A stretch of 64,000 bases of DNA from Aurelia coerulea (lineage: Eukaryota > Cnidaria > Scyphozoa > Semaeostomeae > Ulmaridae), in assembly GCA_039566865.1 (NCBI GenBank), contig CM076958.1, positions 4,378,501-4,442,500 of the forward strand, in the 5' to 3' direction. Each line of letters starts with the position of its first letter. Positions within the stretch are counted from its first letter, which is position 1. The notes beneath the pieces were generated by a model, which saw only the letters and a program-made list of their open reading frames with translations, was not told the origin of the DNA and ran no database searches. Shown here piece by piece: positions 39,201 through 42,200 of the stretch. A program made the position numbers and the translations under genes.

Positions 39201-42200
39201 AATTACCATGCCTTGAAATTGGAATAGCAAATTCAACTCATAACTTTTTATTTATTTATTTATTCATTGATAAGTTCCTTGAGCCAGTGTTTTATTTCAA
39301 AATCTTATGAATTTGGAGAACAAAATGTACTCGTTTCTATGATGTCTCTGTCCTAGATTTACTTGAGATTAGACTTCCTCTTTCAAGAATTTTGTAAACA
39401 AGCATGGATACACCTTCACACTTCAGAGAGAGCTCTCAAAGAGGCAATTTGCATCATGTAGTTGCAATTGTACTATCATTTCCCTTTTGACATTCGTTAA
39501 GAAATTAAGACCACATTTAAACTGCACCGATACATTTCTCATCTGCTACAAAGTTGCTGCGTTTCAAGACCGTTTACACTGCTCCAGGACAAAAAATTTC
39601 CATAGACTGAAGGAACAAAAGCGTTACGGATTTATAGGAACCGTGTCAACGGTAGGCTCATCTAGACTGATTACAATTCGTCGTAAATTTCGCTCGTTTA
39701 TTATATTTTTGATTTTAACCTTTTCGCTCAAACGAGCAATTCAATTCAATAAATAGGTAAATAATTATACTCAATAGATAAATTAAGTAAAGAAGCTTTG
39801 TAATTGCGAGCGAAAACTAAGGACGAACTGTAATTAGTCTAATGCTCATCCGTTACAATTTTGTTACTGGTCCGAAGTTTTATCATTTTCTTTCATAAAG
39901 GAAAATGTCAGCCTCCACGAAGAACATCGAATCCAGTTACCGTTTCACGTGCACAAAGTTTTGGTTCTGGAGATACAAAGCTAAAAGCAAGCTCAAGTCA
40001 GTCAAAGACAACTGTAACTACGGTTAAAATGAATTCAACAAGAACAACTAAACCGTGAGTTATTATGACAATAATGTTGCCTTTTCGGGGATGGCATTGT
40101 ACTAATTTGCAGCCCGAGCTCAGGGCTCTAAATTTCAGATTCGAGTGTTGCTATTTGAACCGACGCATAACGACGAAGGGTGCAAATGGCAACCGAAGGG
40201 CCTAGGATTTGAAACTGATCAGGGAAGCAAAATTAAGCCCAATGCCCATGAAAAGCAACTTCATTGCTATTATTACTCATCTTCGCAATGATATATAGCA
40301 TTTAATGTGATTTAAGCATTCGCTGTTCAAGTAAAAGAATAAAAGTAAGCTCCCGTGCGGGGAATCGAACCCCGGCCACGGCGGTGAAAACGCCGGATCC
40401 TAACCACTAGACCACACGGGATATGCTCTCAAAGGACATTTTGATTAGTTTGGTTTGCTGTTATTTTGGCAGGGTCTGTTATTTGTTAAAGGACGTCGAA
40501 CATCAGCTGGAAAACATTGTATGGACAAGACACATGTCAAATCAGGCTTAGGGACAGGGGGACTGTGCAAAGTTTATTTTATAACATGTCCGGTGCAAAA
40601 CGTAACGGGGAAACTACTTTTTTGAGCTTGTACAGATTCGGGTCAACACTTTTTTTAAGCAAATATGTGCGGGGCAATTACTTTTTTATGCTCAAGATGA
40701 AGTTTAACATATAAAATTGTTCATTTTGAGATAAAAATTGTAATCATGCACGATGAGAAATGCTTGGAAAGATGTGTAGATATATGTAGATGACGCAAAA
40801 TTACCTTATTATCAGTAGTTTGCAAGAACGATTCATCACCATATCTATTCATTTTCAAAGTAAACTTTTTCGTGGTATACAATCGGTGGTATACAACATC
40901 TGTTGTTCATGAATACGGGGCAGGTACATTTTTTAGGATTGGATGACGGGGCAGTTGGTTTGTTTTAATTTCTTAACAAGAATTTCTTCTCGACCGGCCA
41001 TGCCATATGATAAATTTTGCACTGCCAGAGTGGTTGTGAAACCGGAACCAGCAGGAATTTTTCATAGAAATTTCACAGGAATAATTACAGGATGGACAAA
41101 GCGTTGATATTGCCATTTAAATTTAGATTCAATACAATCTTCAGTTTCAGAAATAGAACTTAAATTTCATTGGCAAATAAATCATGGACCATATTCGAAT
41201 GTGAAATTCTCGTTCCAATACAAACGCCTTGCCACCTGCATTTCCTAATTTCTAGGTCTAACAGATGACCAAAAAATGAGTGCATCACCCGGGGGGGGGT
41301 ACATAACATATTTATGGTACGGGTATGTGCCGCCCATTTGTGCTTTCCATGCAAACAAACAAACAAACAAACAAACAAATAACAAGAGTCTGTCAATAAA
41401 AGCAAAAATTGAACCAGATCCAAATCTTTGCAATAAATATATCCCGTGTGGTCTTGTGGTCAGGATGCGCTCTCATCGCCGTAGCTGGCGTTCGATTCCC
41501 CGCACGGGAGTAAACTTATTTTTGTTCTTTGCATTTCCATTTGATTACACTGATGTGAAGTGGGTCAGCTAGGGGTAAAATTGGTAAAGGGGAGATGTGC
41601 ATTAAAATTCGTAGTTCACAATTTTCTCTTGCTACAACTCTGATCGAATTACCCTCGCAGATGTTGTGAATGAATACCATACCATATTTGAGGGTATTTC
41701 TTTCAATCCTTAACCATACTGTACGACATATTTCAGCAATGAATTTTCATTTTTTCATTTTCATTTTAACTTTTTTAGGCATGGTAGCCCCTCAGTTTAG
41801 ATAACTGCTTTACAGGGGGCCATGCATACAAACATACAATTGAATTTAAAACCTAGTTACAATATTAATTATAACTTCTAACGAATAGGCTAAATAACAT
41901 CAAAGAAAAGAAAAAGGTCCGCCTCAGGATGTATTCGATAAAAGTTTCTTTAGCTCAGCTCAGCAGCGATTTAGCTTCTTTAATTAGGCCATTCCAAAGC
42001 TGTGCCTCGCGATACGAAAAGCTCTTTTGGCCTAACGACGTCTTTAAGAAAGGGACTCTTAAAATGACTTCAGCGTTCCTGAGATAGAGAGCGAGAAGTA
42101 GACCTATTAACTCTCGTAAACATGTCATTCATATAGGATGGTGCATCACAATTCAGAGATTTTAAAACCATTTTTTGGGTCTCGGAGTCAATAATTTCTT

